Positions 35,893-49,854 are shown, counted from the first letter of the stretch. The stretch: DNA of 64,000 bases from Geosiphon pyriformis (GCA_016748015.1 JAAOMT010000258.1:159008-223007), one strand, 5' to 3'. A program made the numbers and translations. Notes: generated by a model from the letters alone, not told the origin.

Positions 35893-37944
35893 TATAATTA
35901 TAAAAAAACAAATCATCAAAATATTAATGCTTTTTTAGATTTATTATTCAATAATAGTATAATTTTTAAAAACCAAACCAAATTAATATTTAATAACTCC
36001 TTTTTAAACAAAATTAAAGCTTAAAAGTTTTTCTAAATTAATATTCATAAAAATAACTAAATAATTAATATTAAAAAACTTTTTAAGTTTATAAATATAT
36101 TAACTAAAAGCTAAATTTTAAAAACTATTATTAACTAAAACAAAATTAATACATTTTTTAATCTTTTAGAATTAGATTATATTGGGCTTTACTAAAAAAG
36201 ACTATTAAAAAAATTAAATAAATCCAAATTTAAAATATTTTTGAAACTTACTATATAATTAAAATTGTTTTTGTTAAAGTTTTTTATAAAAATTATAAAT
36301 ATATTAATATTTAAAGTTTTAATTACCAATAAATTAATATTATAAGTTTAAATTAATTTTTTTATCAAAGTAGTATTAATATATAACTTAGAATTATAAT
36401 TGAAAAATAATTCTTAAATATTAAATATATTAACAAAAATTAACCAGCTATTTTTAAAATTTTACAAATATATTTAATTATATTATTATTTATAATATTT
36501 ATGATTTTAGATTTTAGATAATTAGAATTAATATTTATAGTAAAAGCCTTAATTTAATTAAATTTGTTTATAATTTACAATTTAACTTTATTTTTTAACT
36601 TAGTTTTAGTAATTATTAATACTAAATTGTTTATAATTTTATATTATTTTATAATATTTTCTTATTTAATAGAATTATTTATATTTTTTATATTGCAAAT
36701 AGCAATTTTTTAAACCAAATTAATTATTAAAAAAGAAAAAAAAACTAATACTAAAAACCAAAAAGATTTAATTAATTAAAATAACACTAATTAAACTTTT
36801 TAATATTAATATTTTGGTTTTTAAACCATTAATTTTAATAGTAAAAGTTATTATTATTTAAACTTAAAGATAAAAACCATTTATAATATTAAAAAAAAAA
36901 GTAAATTTAAAATATATATATATTCTTATTAGAAACAATTATAATTAATATAGTTACTAATAAACATAAAAATTAAAAAACTCAAAAAAATTTATCAAGA
37001 TTAACTTTAATTTAACAAAAATTACAAAATTTAATTAAATTAAAGTTTTAAAAACCATTTAAAGTAAAAATAGATAAAAAAAACAACTTTTAAACAAAAA
37101 AAACAGTACTATAAAACAAAAATTCAAAAAAAAATTAAGATTATTATAATTAATAATTTAAGTTCAAGATAATTTATTAAAAAAAACTAAAACAATTAAG
37201 ACTGTTTTTTTAATATAAATAACTACAAATTTTATATTTATTTAATTCCAATAAATAAAAACTAAATTTAGTTTTAAAAGTTAAATAAATACACAAAAGA
37301 AACATAATTAAAATTTATATATATAAAACAAAAAAATAAATTAAAACTTTTAAAAACAGAAATAAATACAAAAATTAATATTATGTTATTTTTAAATTTA
37401 AAATAAATAATAATATATATTAGCTTATATAATATAATAAAATAATAATTAATCATATAAGTTTTTTTATTAATAAAACTTATAAAGTCTTATTAATTAT
37501 ATATAATTGTTTTTATTAAAAAAGTATAAAATAAAACTTTGTATATATTTGTAATATCTTATAAAAATAAAAATAAAAGGTTAATTTCAAGTTTTTTATC
37601 AAGTATTTTAAGTCTGATTAATATTAATAATTTATTAATAACTTTAGTCATCTAAACTATATTTTTTTTTAATAAAAATAAACTATTTAGATATTAAAAA
37701 ATTAATTTAATTTTAATTGCCAAATTTTATTAATTTTTTGCCAAAATCTTATTAATTACATTTTAATTAACTTAATATTTCTAAATTTAATTAATATAAT
37801 ATATACAGTTATTTTAAATATTTTTATTAAAATTTTTTTAATTATTATAATCCAATTTATATAATTATTTATTAGATATTTAAAATTAATATTTATTTTT
37901 ATTTTGGTACTTTTAGCCAAATTTAATATCTCTAATACAGCTTT
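35893..37944 (-). pseudogene. Strongly decayed LINE fragment (endonuclease/ORF1 region)
   Basis: 36,600-36,900 matches LINE A around 19,800-20,030 on the minus strand (shared words TTACAAGTAGCAA versus TTGCAAATAGCAA, then the Lys/Asn-rich stretch). Other parts are too AT-converted to place. 37,100-37,944 shows no recognisable gene. The 60-codon frame at 37,274-37,456 is composed of AT-run residues and is not called. Confidence 0.45.
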
Positions 37945-40390
37945 TTTTTTGTATTAGTTTAATAAGTAAAATCCAAATACTGTCTAGTATAATACATTAT
38001 ATAAATGATCTAAATTAGGTGTAAATTATGTTTTTTATATATGTTGTTATGGGTTGAAATAACAAGCTAATGGATAGCAAAAGAGAACAGAATTGTAGAA
38101 TAATAAAAGAAATTAAAAGGAATTCAACTTTAAAGAGTGAATTGAATAAGTATAAATTCAATGTATAAGATCAGTCTTATAAAATATCTCAATTGCTATA
38201 CTTTTTAAAAATAACCAGGAAATTTGAAGATAGAGGGATAATCCATACTGTCAACAAATAATTACACACTGATATAATTCTATGTTTCATATTAGCACTC
38301 TTAGAATTCAATATTAGGTATTAGATGTACTCTTTAGTCATGTTTTATTTAATAATCTTCAAATGCTGCAATTACATGTTTCAAGAAAAGAGTAAAAAAT
38401 AACCAACAAATAATCTTTTATTCCAAAATATTCAGATATTTGAAGGTAAGAAAGGGAGTTTTAGTAATAAGAGAATAATTAAGATAAAAGTTATTATTTT
38501 ATTTATTTGATTTCTTTGATTTCTGACATGTTTTGTATTTCTGACATACTTTTCTATAGCTAAGAGATTTATTGTTTATATAGTTATCAAAAGTGGTTAA
38601 TGATTAGGTTAACAACTAGATCAATGATCACTTTCTAAAAATAGAGTGGTTAATTTATATAACATTAATGGTTAATATATGTAATAATTAATAAGAAGTA
38701 TAAGTTTCAACTGTAACAATGTAATCAACCACTTAAGCTAATCAGAACAATATTATACATCTATATAAACTAAAACTATGTCTTTTATTCTTGTAAAAAA
38801 TAAACAAGACTTATATATTCTAAAACTAACACCAAATGTCTCAGTAATACCAAGCAATTTGATCATATTAGTAGAAAGCACCAAAAACATTTCAGAAACT
38901 AAAATAGAAGCTGAACTATCTTGTAAAATTAGCCTTTTTTTTTCTATAAAGGCTTAATATTTAGCACAAACCAACTAAATTTTATTCTTAAAGACTAAAC
39001 AGAAACTTTGTATAAAATTTACAATTATATAACTAGCAATTTTGGAATTCTTAAGGACAAAAACAATCTTTTGACATCAACCATTAAAAACAAAGCTTTT
39101 ACAAAAAGCCAAACACATTACAACATTAGAAGCACATAATAACAACAGCTAAGATACACATAAAGTAGAACAAAGAATACCAAAAATTTCTTTCCATGTA
39201 GCCACATAGGTTTTCAACAATTGATAATAAACAGTTTTGTCAATCACATAAGAAAAAACATGGTTTAAGACTTTGATATTATCACAAGACAAGTATAATA
39301 CACTAGAGTAGCTTTTGTTATACAGGCATTTATAAACAACAATGAACAGCTTATGATGTAAAGCTTTTATAAAATAAGTACAGGCATCAGCAGAAAGTTT
39401 ATTAGTAAAACCAGCAGTCTGATATAAGTCAGAATGCAACAACAAAAATAAACTAAGCCAGTTAATGTTTAAGAATAGACTATTAGACAGAATCTTAGAA
39501 ACAGAACCAACTTTTTAATGCACACAGTAAACAGACCAAAAAACCTCATAAACAAAATGTTTAGAATTATCAGAAACCACATTACCATCTACCAAAATGT
39601 AATATTTTTTTAAATAGAAAAAAAGATACTAATTAGAAACAGATGCAGTATCAACAAGAGCATTAGCTTATTTATTGTCCAGAATTTCCAAGTGACTCTT
39701 TATCTTGTGCTATTTAATATGCAAATTTTTACTATAAATAATTTTTGCAATATGCTGGCATTTAATCCAATACCAATTTCAAAAGTTCAGATACAACAAA
39801 CCCAATTCTATACTATATACATCCAAAGCAATTTGACTGTTTATAAATAAGCAAATTAAGTTAAAAAAAGAGACACACTCAAAAGCCAACACAATAATCT
39901 ATAATTCTGCCAAAGTAAAAAACAGCAAATCTGACATCTTAACATTCAGATCCAAGTTTATGTTTCTAAAAAAAACCACAGCATCTGCCCTTATATTAGT
40001 GGTTCTTAAGTTCTTTAAAAACCCATCTGTATAAACAGACAGACTATTAACATCAACATCTAATAATTAATTATAAACCAACTCAAAATTATCTAACCCA
40101 AAAATACTTAAAAAACCAGCACTGTCCAAAAAAGAAAAACATGTAAAAATAGAGTTCACACTACTGAAAAAGCCTACAGAGAGCTTAAACCAATTAAGAA
40201 TAGGGCCATAGAAATCCAATCTCTTCCATTGCTTAAAGGTTTTCTAACTAAAAACATTGTTATTTTAGCCATAAAGTTGGTTCACAAAAGTGATATTATA
40301 TTACTGAAGTAAAAAAAAAACTTAAAAAACATAGACTTACCAAGAACAGTTAATATAAAAGTTCTATCCACAGCTTTTTTTAATATAAAA
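37945..40390 (-). mobile_element. LINE fragment (LINE C), 3' half, with an inserted solo LTR
   Basis: 3' UTR at 37,950-38,040 and 38,723-38,800 (shared with LINE B: TGATCTAAATTAGGTGTAAA versus TGATCTAAACTAAGTGCGAA). The coding C-terminal domain is open at 39,445-39,149 (HSDLYQTAGFT, FIKALHHKLF, YSSVLYLSCDN). RNase H lies upstream, about 39,580-40,130. Near 40,390 the match changes from the RT/RNase H side to ORF1-like sequence (40,395-40,560 resembles 21,130-21,260), so most of the RT and endonuclease are deleted or a second fragment abuts. Confidence 0.7.
38045..38718. mobile_element. Small solo LTR (or LTR-like element) with perfect 4-bp duplication
   Basis: 674 bp, starting TGTTATGGGTTGAAA and ending TTTCAACTGTAACA, flanked by ATGT (38,041-38,044 and 38,719-38,722). 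Excising it with one ATGT rejoins the LINE C 3' UTR exactly as in LINE B. The ends are also a short imperfect inverted repeat. Less AT-rich than its host sequence, hence young. No ORF. It matches none of the three LTR families above; a non-autonomous TRIM-like element is an alternative. Confidence 0.75.
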
Positions 40391-40760
40391 ATAGTATAAA
40401 CAATTTTACTAAATTTTGAAAAAATAAAAGTTTTCTTAAAAGTATTTATACTTAAAAAAAATTTTTAATAAGTTTTAATATTTTCTAAAAATTTTTTTCT
40501 TTAATAGTTAAAAAGTTGATATTTAAAGTAAAAAAATTTTTAATAATTATATTTATATTAGTTTTAAAATAAAAAAAAATCAGAATTTTTATTTATATTA
40601 AAATTTACATAAAAAACTGAAATTTATTTTTTAATATATATATTTATAAAATAGTTTTTGTTTAATATAAAAAGTTTTTAAATTTTTTTAATATGATTTT
40701 TTAACTTTTTACTTAATATACAATTGCTAAAAACATGATTGTTTTGTTTATATTTGGTAT
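40391..40760 (-). pseudogene. Decayed LINE ORF1-like fragment
   Basis: Resembles LINE A 21,120-21,450 on the minus strand (TTTTGAAAAAATAAAAG versus TTTTGGAGGAGTAAAG). No open frame. The family-2 gypsy element starts at its right edge. Confidence 0.45.
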
Positions 40761-41655
40761 TGTTATTCATAAAAATTAGAAATATTATAGTTAAAAAAAT
40801 AGCCAATTAGAAATAAGCATAATAACAAAAAAATTTCAGAATTTTTCTAAAGGAATTACAAGATTCCAAAATCCCAGAATTCTAAGATTTCTTTAAAAGA
40901 ATTGCAAAGATTCCAAAAATTTCATAAAACACTAATTATATATATATAACAATAACATTAAAAGTAAGAAAAGACAAAATTCAGTTTCAGTTTAGTATTT
41001 TCTTTTTTATCTATTAATTAACCTTACTTTACAGATAGTTATTATCTACCAAAGTACATTTATTAACAAAATACCAAATAAAACATATTTATTATCATCC
41101 AATTTATGTTGCTATTATTTGTTTGAAAATTTAATCACTTTTTTATTTATTAATACTTTATGTTAATAACATTTAATATTTAACTATATTAAAACAATAG
41201 CTCTTAATTATAACTATTAACAGAATACTAATTTCTTATTTTTTTATTTTTTTTTATTTTTTTTTGTTGTTTGTGATTTACTAACTGATTAAAAAGATTA
41301 AGTACTAAGTAATTAACATCAATAGGATTGGTAAAAGACTCAGAAATAAAGATAGACAATTCAGAATTTAAAGATAGCTTACCAGAGAACCAACCATTAA
41401 GCTAAGAAGAAAATTGATAGAATAAAACATTTTGGAAGGCTATGGACACCAAAACATACCAACTTGAGAATTGAAAAAAAAACTAGAAACAACATCAAAG
41501 GATATTACCATTGAATTTCTGTTCATTATACAAAAGACTTAACCAAAACTTTCAGATTACAAAAACTTTTAGATACTACTAATATTATCAAGCTATTGAG
41601 CACCAAGTTACAGATTTGTTATTTGTTTTCATATCCTAAATAATCACCTATAACA
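40761..41655 (+). repeat. 5' LTR of the family-2 element
   Basis: 895 bp, TGTTATTCATAAAA...CACCTATAACA. Colinear with 49,872-50,805. Contains a decayed GGAATTC-type array near 40,850-40,930. Confidence 0.9.
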
Positions 41656-41674
41656 TTTGATGTTTTTTGTAAGG
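41656..41674 (+). promoter_or_regulatory. Primer-binding site of the family-2 element
   Basis: TTTGATGTTTTTTGTAAGG directly follows the 5' LTR. TGA is probably a mutated TGG; position and the following TG agree with the family-1 PBS. Confidence 0.5.
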
Positions 41675-41689
41675 TATAATTTAACAGAA

Positions 41690-43560
41690 AACTAGCACTA
41701 ACAGCAATTATCTAAAACAGTAACAGAATCAGAAGTAATAAAAACAAACTACTTAGAATTCACAAAAGCTTTATTTCAATACTATTAATTCTACTTAGAA
41801 TTAACAAGTAATTATTGGTCAGCAGAATTAACTTTCAATTTCTATGTCAACAAAAGGATCAAATCTCACTTAGAAGACCAAAGAAATCTGAAAGCAGTAC
41901 TTATTAATTTTTATAGTGAATTATTTCAAAGCATTATGCTTTTACAAAATTATTTGTTTGCCCCAATAATCATAAAAATCAACAGAGAAATTAAAAAACA
42001 CACCAAACAGAAATTTATTATTATTTTTATAGACAATAACAAAGAAAAATTACAAATACCAGCAGGAATACTATAAAACATACAACCATCTACATAGAAG
42101 AAACCAAAAGTAGTTTTATCTATTTATCTGTCATACTATTATATATTAGAAAGTATTATCAACATAATATCAGCAGGTGTATTTACATCAACTACAAAAC
42201 TACTATTAATAAAAATAATATTTTAAAGCCAACAAAAAAAAGCTGATTTATTGAGAACTTATGGTAATTATTTTAAAAAATTTAAATTATAATTACTAAT
42301 ACTATTAAGATTTTAATCACCACCATTTCAACCCAATTTTAAAGCCACTAGTTTTTGGAAAATAACTGACTTAAAAGAAAAAAAAAATAAAAATTAAAAA
42401 TTTAATTACCAAAATCTAATTCCAGAAAACCAGAAATACAAACTCTGATTATTCCAACTCAGCAAAATTAGAACAATCTAAATCTCATTTCTATTATTTC
42501 TCAAAACTTACTTTCAGTAATCATAATCAATCCACTACCAGTTGCATTAATTGTTAAATCTTAACAACAGCTGCAACCACCCCAACAATAACTTCAACTA
42601 CAACTACAACAACAATTAATAATAGTATTGATGGCATATGCTCCTATTACCAAATTAGAAAAGTTTACTGGCAAAAAAAACAATGTCTAAGTCTGGCTTA
42701 ATAACATTGCCAAAACAATCATGGTTAATAATTGAGACAATGTCAGAGCTTTATAAGCTATCCTATACTTTTTGCAAAATACTGTCAATTTGTGATATTA
42801 GAGTTTAATCAACAAATCTGTCATCTTTAATGCATTTAAAATAGAATTTTTAAGATATTTTAGCAATAATAATAGTATTAATTGCTTGATAATGACATTT
42901 ACAACTATTAAACAAGGTAACACAAAAGCAGTCACCACTTACCTAGAATGCTTCCATAAAAATCTGCACTAAATACAAGCAATTAACACAAATTACTTTA
43001 TAGTATCACAAATTTTGAACCAGTTTATCCATGGCTTATATAATAGTATTTTACAATACATATATTAACTGTATCTATAAACACTTTAAGATGCAATTAA
43101 CTATGTCAGAGATTTTGAATTAGTTGAGCAGAAAACTAACCATACCCAAATCATAAATCTAGTAATAAATAGATCATCTGACTTGGATTCCAAATTGAAA
43201 CAATTTAGCAATTCAATTAATCAAAAATTGAAAAAATACTTAACTAGCAATCAAACAATTTATCAATTTCTACAACATTACAAAAATCCAAAAAATTTTA
43301 ACCATGTTCAACAACAGTTATGTCTATTATCACCGAATCAACAGTGACAACTGGAAATGTAAAATTGTTATCATTGTAGTAGACAAGACTATCTAAAAAT
43401 AGATTGTTATTTTAAAAAAAATAATTAATGATCAGAAAATCAATATTGGAAATTCTGATTACAGATTTCAAATTTCAAACTATGCCAGTAATCAATTACT
43501 TAAACAATAACAATATTAACCAGATTACTTTTAAATAACACAGCCAATTTATTAACTACT
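41690..43560 (+). pseudogene. gag of the family-2 element
   Basis: Core from an ATG at 42,631 (PITKLEKFTG, then IKQGNTKAVTTYLECF, NHTQIINLVINRSS). The zinc knuckle at 43,366-43,407 reads CYHCSRQDYLKIDC, CCHC with His changed to Tyr by one C-to-T. The N-terminal part, 41,690-42,600, corresponds in position to the first gag block of family 1. After the knuckle comes a Gln/Asn-rich tail. Many former Gln codons are TAA or TAG, so it is non-coding now. Confidence 0.75.
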
Positions 43561-43959
43561 AATCTATTAGACATTAACATCAGTAATTTATCAACCACCC
43601 CAGCCCCAAATTATTTATTAGCCCCAACCAAATCAAAATTAATTCCAAAACCTACCTTAAAATAGAAGTTAAAGACCAAAAACTACTTAGATCTATTAGA
43701 ATTGGCAATCAATGATAGTAATACACCAATTAATCTCCAATTTAGCAGTCTAACAATCTAGAACACAGCAACCAAATTCAAAAACCAACTACACCTAAAA
43801 TCTAAATATTTAATACTATTTAAGTCTCTTGGTATCTCCAAAAATTATTACACTCAACTTATTAGAAACCAATTAAGAACAAACTATACCTATTAGCAAT
43901 ATTCTACCAATTATTATTAGAGAAAACAAATTACTTGCTGCAATATTTTTCTTTGAAAT

Positions 43960-44360
43960 AGAAAAACTAATTCTTACACTCTTATTTAGTCAAGCCATCT
44001 TTGAAGTTAAACTTATTACAGCTATGTACACAGATGCCAAAATAGATGGCCACCCAATCAAATTAATTTTGAATAGTAGTTTAATAAGTAATATTATTAC
44101 ATAACAACTTATAGACTAATTAGGTCACTAAGTTAACTGTATTGCCAGCACCAGAATTATCACAGCTAATGTAGTCACTAAAACACCTATTGGAGAGATT
44201 AATAATTTTTCTTTTAAAGTCAATGGCATTATTGTATCCATCAAAATATTGATAATAAAAGCCACTTAGTACCAAATTCTAGTTAGTAATAACTGGCTGT
44301 TTAAGACCAATGCTGTACTAAACTGGAATACTCAGAAATTACAACTGAGCTAAAACAGTC
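43960..44360 (+). pseudogene. Aspartic protease of the family-2 element
   Basis: MYTDAKIDGHPIKLIL is followed by NSS at about 44,070-44,080, where the active site should be DSG: both Asp and Gly changed by G-to-A. Downstream are KTPIGEINNFSFKV and YQILVSNNWLF, parallel to the family-1 protease. Stops replace several residues. Dead. Confidence 0.75.
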
Positions 44361-44599
44361 AGAGAATTCGAGTACTAGTCACTTATAAACATTTCAAGAC
44401 CACTACCAATAAGCAGCCACTGATCAAATTAGAAGAAAAAAAAAAACCTACTTAAAAAGCATATCAAGTATTGTGAGCTAAAAAAGAACATAATGAGCTA
44501 TTGCCAATTCTATTATAGGATGACAAAAAAAAAGGAAAAAAAAGAACAAACCACAAATCATTACCAATACCAGTGAAACTACCAATAGTTGGCATATAC

Positions 44600-45180
44600 T
44601 GTACTTAATAGACACAAGAAAGAAACTATCTTATATTCTTTTTAGGTGTATTAACTGCAAAAAAAACTGTTATTTATAAAAGCTTAGATAACACCAGATA
44701 AAAACTACTAGATACATATCTGTTATTACTGCAAACTATATTACTAAAAACATTTTGATTACCCAAAATAACAAAGAAAGTAGAACAATAAACCATGTTT
44801 TATTTGTGAAGAAATATTACTTGACAAAAAAATGTAAAACAACATTTCTGGTCAAGGAAGAATGTGTGATGTATTATGTTAATACACAATTCTTATTAGC
44901 AATTGGGTGAGCTGAGAAATATTTTTTAATGCTGCATGAAACCAAGTACTTTCATGCTTAAATAGTTATTCACATAATAAAAACGAAATCTGGTAAATAA
45001 CAAGTGCCAAAATTGAAAATACATTGTCCAGTGAAATATTAGTGATTAAGAACAACTTATTAGAACTGGTTAAAACTATTCTTATTTTCAATCCAGATAT
45101 ATTTTTTGATATTTTAAATAATTCAGAACAATTCCATAAACACTATTAAGATCTAGCACTCACTAGAAAAGAGCAAAAGC
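44600..45180 (+). pseudogene. Cys-rich linker of the family-2 element
   Basis: Between protease and dUTPase. Plus-strand translation near 44,710-44,830 reads CYYCKLYY and later KPCFICEE, matching CYFCKACH and PCLTCED of family 1 in order and spacing. Stops and frameshifts elsewhere. Function unknown; probably zinc-binding. Confidence 0.6.
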
Positions 45181-45519
45181 AGTATTTAGAACAATTAAAC
45201 ACAAGACTTTATAAATATTGTTTAATTTTTAGTAACTTCGAATATTGTAATGATTGTGATTTCATTCACAATTTACTATTACACATAATCTATTTAATTT
45301 CTAAAAAAAGAACCAATCAGCAAGTGTACAACAGAATCAAAATCAAAATTCAATCATAATTTAGACTTTGATAATAATGACAATAACAGTTCCAATTCTG
45401 TTCAATATGACAACAACAACAATGATTCAAAATTCGATTATAACTCCAAACAATATATTGCACTTCCAGATCTGTTAATGGAACAAGAACTAAAATAATT
45501 TAGTGATAATAAGAAAGAT

Positions 45520-46014
45520 ATTATATCAAAACATGTACATAATACTGATACAAAGTTTGATCTCAAATATCCAGAAAAAATGACCATCAAATTAGAACCA
45601 TATTTACACATTAGCATTAATCTGAAAATAGTATTGGAAATTCTGACAACAATAATGGTTCAATTAGTTTTTAGATCTAGTTTAATGAAGAAAGAAATCA
45701 ACATTAAAGAAGGAATAATTAATGCAGAATATATAGAAAATATCATTGCAATACTACAAAATGATTTAGAAAAACCATATATAATTAAACCAAATAAAAA
45801 AATAGCACAGGCAATATTCCTATCTTTGGTAAAAATAGCTTATTTAGTGTCAATAAAAACAAGAAAAAAATTAAAGATTACAGCCAAAGAGAAAAATAAA
45901 TTCAAACCAACAAATAGAATAAACATACCAGTCAATATGGCAAAGAAAAAAGCAATTGATAAAAAAAAAATTATCTTCATCTATCAATTAGTTTCTATTT
46001 CACCATATGACTAG
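45520..46014 (+). pseudogene. dUTPase domain of the family-2 element
   Basis: Open from 45,580 to 46,014 (144 residues); the domain itself begins near 45,550 (TKFDLKYPEK, motif 1). Motif 2 is FRSSLMKKEI. Motif 3 is GIINAEYIENI, where the family has IDAGYTGNI. Motif 4 is KKIAQAIFLSLV. The C-terminal glycine-rich arm, normally GFGSTGR, reads FKPTNR, so the glycines are lost. Length and motif order match a single-domain dUTPase. Replaced residues (Asp to Asn, Gly to Glu or Lys) follow from G-to-A changes, so the open frame is a survival of chance and not a working enzyme. The start shown is internal to a polyprotein. Confidence 0.8.
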
Positions 46015-46499
46015 TATATATTAGTAATAAAAGTAAGGAACCAGTTCTAAATTTTTGAAGTAGAACTAACTATTTGTGAATCAGAGAAAATTAGAATTAC
46101 CAATTTTTACATACTGGCCAAGAACTGTAAACACATCAAAATTCTTATCTACAATACAATTAGAAACATTATTGAAATACTAAATAGAACCACCATCAAA
46201 TACTTGAACACTAAAGTTAAGAACCAACTACCAAACATTATTCCAGATTTTTCACAACTGTGCAGATATATGAATATTACATCACAAATCATATATAGAC
46301 AAAAAGAATATTATTTATTCTAACTAAAACAATAGAACCAAATAAATTTGGAAAACTTAGATCCACTTTAATGTATGCAATTAAAATGCTTTTCAACAAT
46401 TTCACTAACATATTTGCCAGTGAAAATGAATTTGGCAAAACTAATATCATTTAACACCAAATTAAAACTAAAGATATAATACTAATAAAACAATATGCA

Positions 46500-47700
46500 T
46501 ACTAAGTATTACTAACAAGCCATAAAATTATCTAACAAAAAATCAACAGAATGTTAGACAATAAGTTAATTCAATTATTAATAAGTCCATGATCATTACC
46601 AGTGGTATTAGTTCAGAAAAAAATGGGAAAATTTGCTTTTGTGTGGATTACAAAAAACTCAACAGTATAATTTACAGAAACAGTTATTCAACTCCATAAA
46701 TTCAAGAACTATTTGATGCATTTAGAAAAAAGAAATGGCTTTTAACACTAGATCTAAACAGTAATTATTGGCAAGTAGTCATAAATTTAGCTGACAAAGA
46801 AAAAACAGTGTTCACAACCAGAGAAGAAAACTTTGAATTTGATATTATGTCTTTTGGTTTAATAAATACTCTAACTATCTTTCAATAACTAATAAAAATT
46901 GTTTATATGAAATTATTATAGAAATTAATAGTAGTCTACTTAGATAACATTAATGTATTTTCCAAAACATTCAACAATTATCTTCACTATCTTTAGCAAG
47001 TATTTAAGAGATTAAAAAGAGTCAGATTAAAATTGAATGCGACCAAATGCTTTTTTAGAAAAACTGAATTCAAGTTTTTGGGACATGTTGTGAGCAAAGA
47101 TGGCATCAAAACAAATTCAGATAAGATTGAAATTGTCAAAAACTTTTCAATATTAACAAATCTCACAGAATTAAAAGCATTTTTGGAATTTGCTAAATAC
47201 TATTGTTGCTTTATTCAAAATTTTTCCAAACTAACTTAACTATTTTACCAGCTCTAAGCAAAAAATGTAAAATATGAATAGACTAAAATTCAACAAGAAG
47301 CTTTTAATATCTTGAAAAGAAAGCTTATTTAAGCACCAGTACTAATTTATCCAAATTATAGTAAACCATTTATTATTACTATTAATGTATTAGGTCAAGT
47401 ATTAGGAGTTGTATTATCACAAAAAAGACCAAATAGAAAAGAACATCTAATAGCATATACCAGCCAAAGCTTAAGCCCAGTTGAAAAAAACTATGGAATT
47501 CTAGCATTAAAACATTTGGCTATCTATTGAACTGTTATTAAATAGAAGGAATACTTAAGTAAAAAGCTTAATATATATATTAATCACAAAGAATTAACAT
47601 TAATTCAAAAGCAAAAATTTGGAGATAATTACTATGCAAGATAGAAAATAGAACTATTACTATTTAATTATACAGTATATTATAAAAAAGAAAAAAAATA
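46500..47700 (+). pseudogene. Reverse transcriptase-RNase H of the family-2 element
   Basis: LPVVLVQKK (about 46,597) begins the palm, then CVDYKKLNS and LLTLDLNSNYWQV. The catalytic box at 46,934-46,951 reads VYLDNIN for VYLDD. The thumb is open at 47,033-47,239 (FKFLGHVVSKDGIKTN, ELKAFLEFAKYY). RNase H from about 47,360 lacks its first Asp (ITINVLGQVLG instead of DAS-type). Contains YTSQSLSPVEKNYGILALKH. Interrupted by many stops. Confidence 0.8.
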
Positions 47701-47879
47701 GAAATATTAATAGTTTGTTGTAAATGAAACAAATTTAAGAATATTTTAACTCAAAAATATAACAAAAAATGAATACACAAAAATATCAACAGCTCCAATA
47801 TTATATTAATACTCAACAATTCAAAAAAAATTATCTTAAAAAAAACAAATTAACATAAAACAACAATTAAAATATTTTA

Positions 47880-49145
47880 TTATTTATCAAAATATATTAT
47901 ATTAAAAGAACAAAAAATATTTAAATTAGTCATTTAAAGTTATTACAAAACCAGAAAAAAAAACAATACTATTTAATATGTATTCAAATTTAACAGCAGA
48001 ATATTTTCATAAAGAAGCAATCATAAAAAAAAACCAAAAAAAAATACTATTGACCATTAATGTATTCAAATATTATTTAATATGTTCAAAATTGTAATGT
48101 TTGCCAAAGAAGAAAAAAGACAAGACTCAGTCAACCACTAAGACCAATTAAAGTGGGACAACTATTTGATTGAATTGAAATTGACTTAGTTAGACTATTA
48201 ACAATAACCAGCAGAAACAACTATTATATAACAGTAATCATGAACTATCTTACAAAATAGCCAGAAGCAAAAGCAATTTAAAAAGCAGATACAAAATTCA
48301 TAACTGAATTTATTCACCAAGATTTAATTTGTCAATACAGATGTCTAAAAAAATTACTATCAAATTAAAGAATACATTTTGTGAACAGAATATTAACAAA
48401 ATTAAGCCAAAAATTTGGAATCAAAAGACTATTATCATCTTTATATCATTTACAAACAAATGGCTTAGTAGAAAGATTTAACAAAACATTGTATAAAATA
48501 ATAGCCAAGATCAGCCAAAAAAACCAGAATAAATAGAATTTGTTTATACTATTAATACTATTTGCATATTAGATAATGAAGCAAGATACTATATAAACAA
48601 CACTATTTGAACTTGTTTATAGTAGAACAACAACATTACTAGTTAAGATAAACATCAACACATATCTAATACAACCAATAATAGAAGTCAACTTCCAAAA
48701 AATATTGCTAAAAAAACATATAAACTAATAAAAACATTAGAAACACAAAAAAAAATCAGCTAATAATATTCAAAAATTATAGAAAAAACAAAAAAAATAA
48801 CATGATAATTAATTATCAGACAAACCAGTTGAATTCAAGATTAAAGACAAAGTACTTTTATATTATACCAAAGTGGAAAAACAATGGAGTGGAAAATTTG
48901 ACTTCAAATAAAATAAACCATTTCACATTGAAAAAATTCTAAGAATAAAACTTATAAACTAAGATAGAACAACAAAATTTTAGCTAAAGCAATATATATA
49001 TTGACTAAAACCATACTACACTATAGTATTATCATCTATTAATAATATTTTACAACTGAAAGTACAAAGAATACTAGTTAAACCAGAGGAGATTCTATAA
49101 GATCTAAAACCAATTATTATTATTGAAACAAACATATTAAATTAA
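47880..49145 (+). pseudogene. Integrase of the family-2 element
   Basis: CNVCQRRKKTR near 48,090 closes the zinc-binding domain. Catalytic core: IEIDLVR at about 48,176 (first Asp), LLSN followed by a stop at about 48,350 (second Asp changed to Asn), and NGLVERFNKTLY at about 48,461-48,496 (Glu kept). C-terminal KVEKQWSGKFD resembles family 1. Ends at TAA 49,143-49,145 after DLKPIIIIETN, like the family-1 end. Confidence 0.8.
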
Positions 49146-49854
49146 GCTACCAAAATAGTATATAAAAAACCAAAACATATAGAAAAAAAAATAACAAGAA
49201 AAGATAAAAATCACCAACAATATTTATTCATTTGCACAACAACTATTACAACTAATTAAACAACAGAAATTAAGCTTGGAAATTATCATCAATAAACACA
49301 TAATACAATATAAAACAAAAAAACACCACAAAAAAACCAAACCAAAAAACAATATTCCAAATACTATACTTTCAAGAATACTGTAGATAAAATAATAGAA
49401 AAAATAAAAAAACCATTGAAAAATATCAGAATACTAATATTAGAAAAAGAATTAATCTTAAAAATTGGAACCAATAGATACAATAAATTTTAAAAAACTT
49501 TTATTACTATTAGTTAGAACAACAGTCAAGCATTAAAAATTTGTATACTAACAATACAAAAATAAAATTTGACCTAATTTGACTATAACAAATTGAACAA
49601 CTTGTTAGAAAAAACAATCTATTCACATATACAAGAACTATTTACCAGTTATGAATAAAATTTCAAGACAGACCAGAAATATTACTATATTTAACAATAG
49701 ATATTGTAACAATTAATTAATTGAGAAAATTAACCAATGTCTAATTTAAAAAATTACAGACCAAAATTACAAAAGCAATTCTGAAAAAAGAAGTTATAAA
49801 GCTAATCCAAAAGAGAAATCTAGAAAGTTTAGAAATTTTAATGGAGTTTAATAT
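49146..49854 (+). other. Unassigned region between integrase and PPT of family 2
   Basis: About 700 bp, in the same position as ORF3 of family 1. Pieces such as LLEKTIYSHIQELFTSYE and ILQQLI can be read but no frame is open, and no similarity to ORF3 is evident. It may be a decayed unrelated accessory ORF; not called as a gene. Confidence 0.35.

Noticed and set aside
38045-38718. MITE
   Set aside because: Ends TG..CA and a 4-bp duplication fit an LTR better than a cut-and-paste element, although a short inverted repeat at the ends is present.
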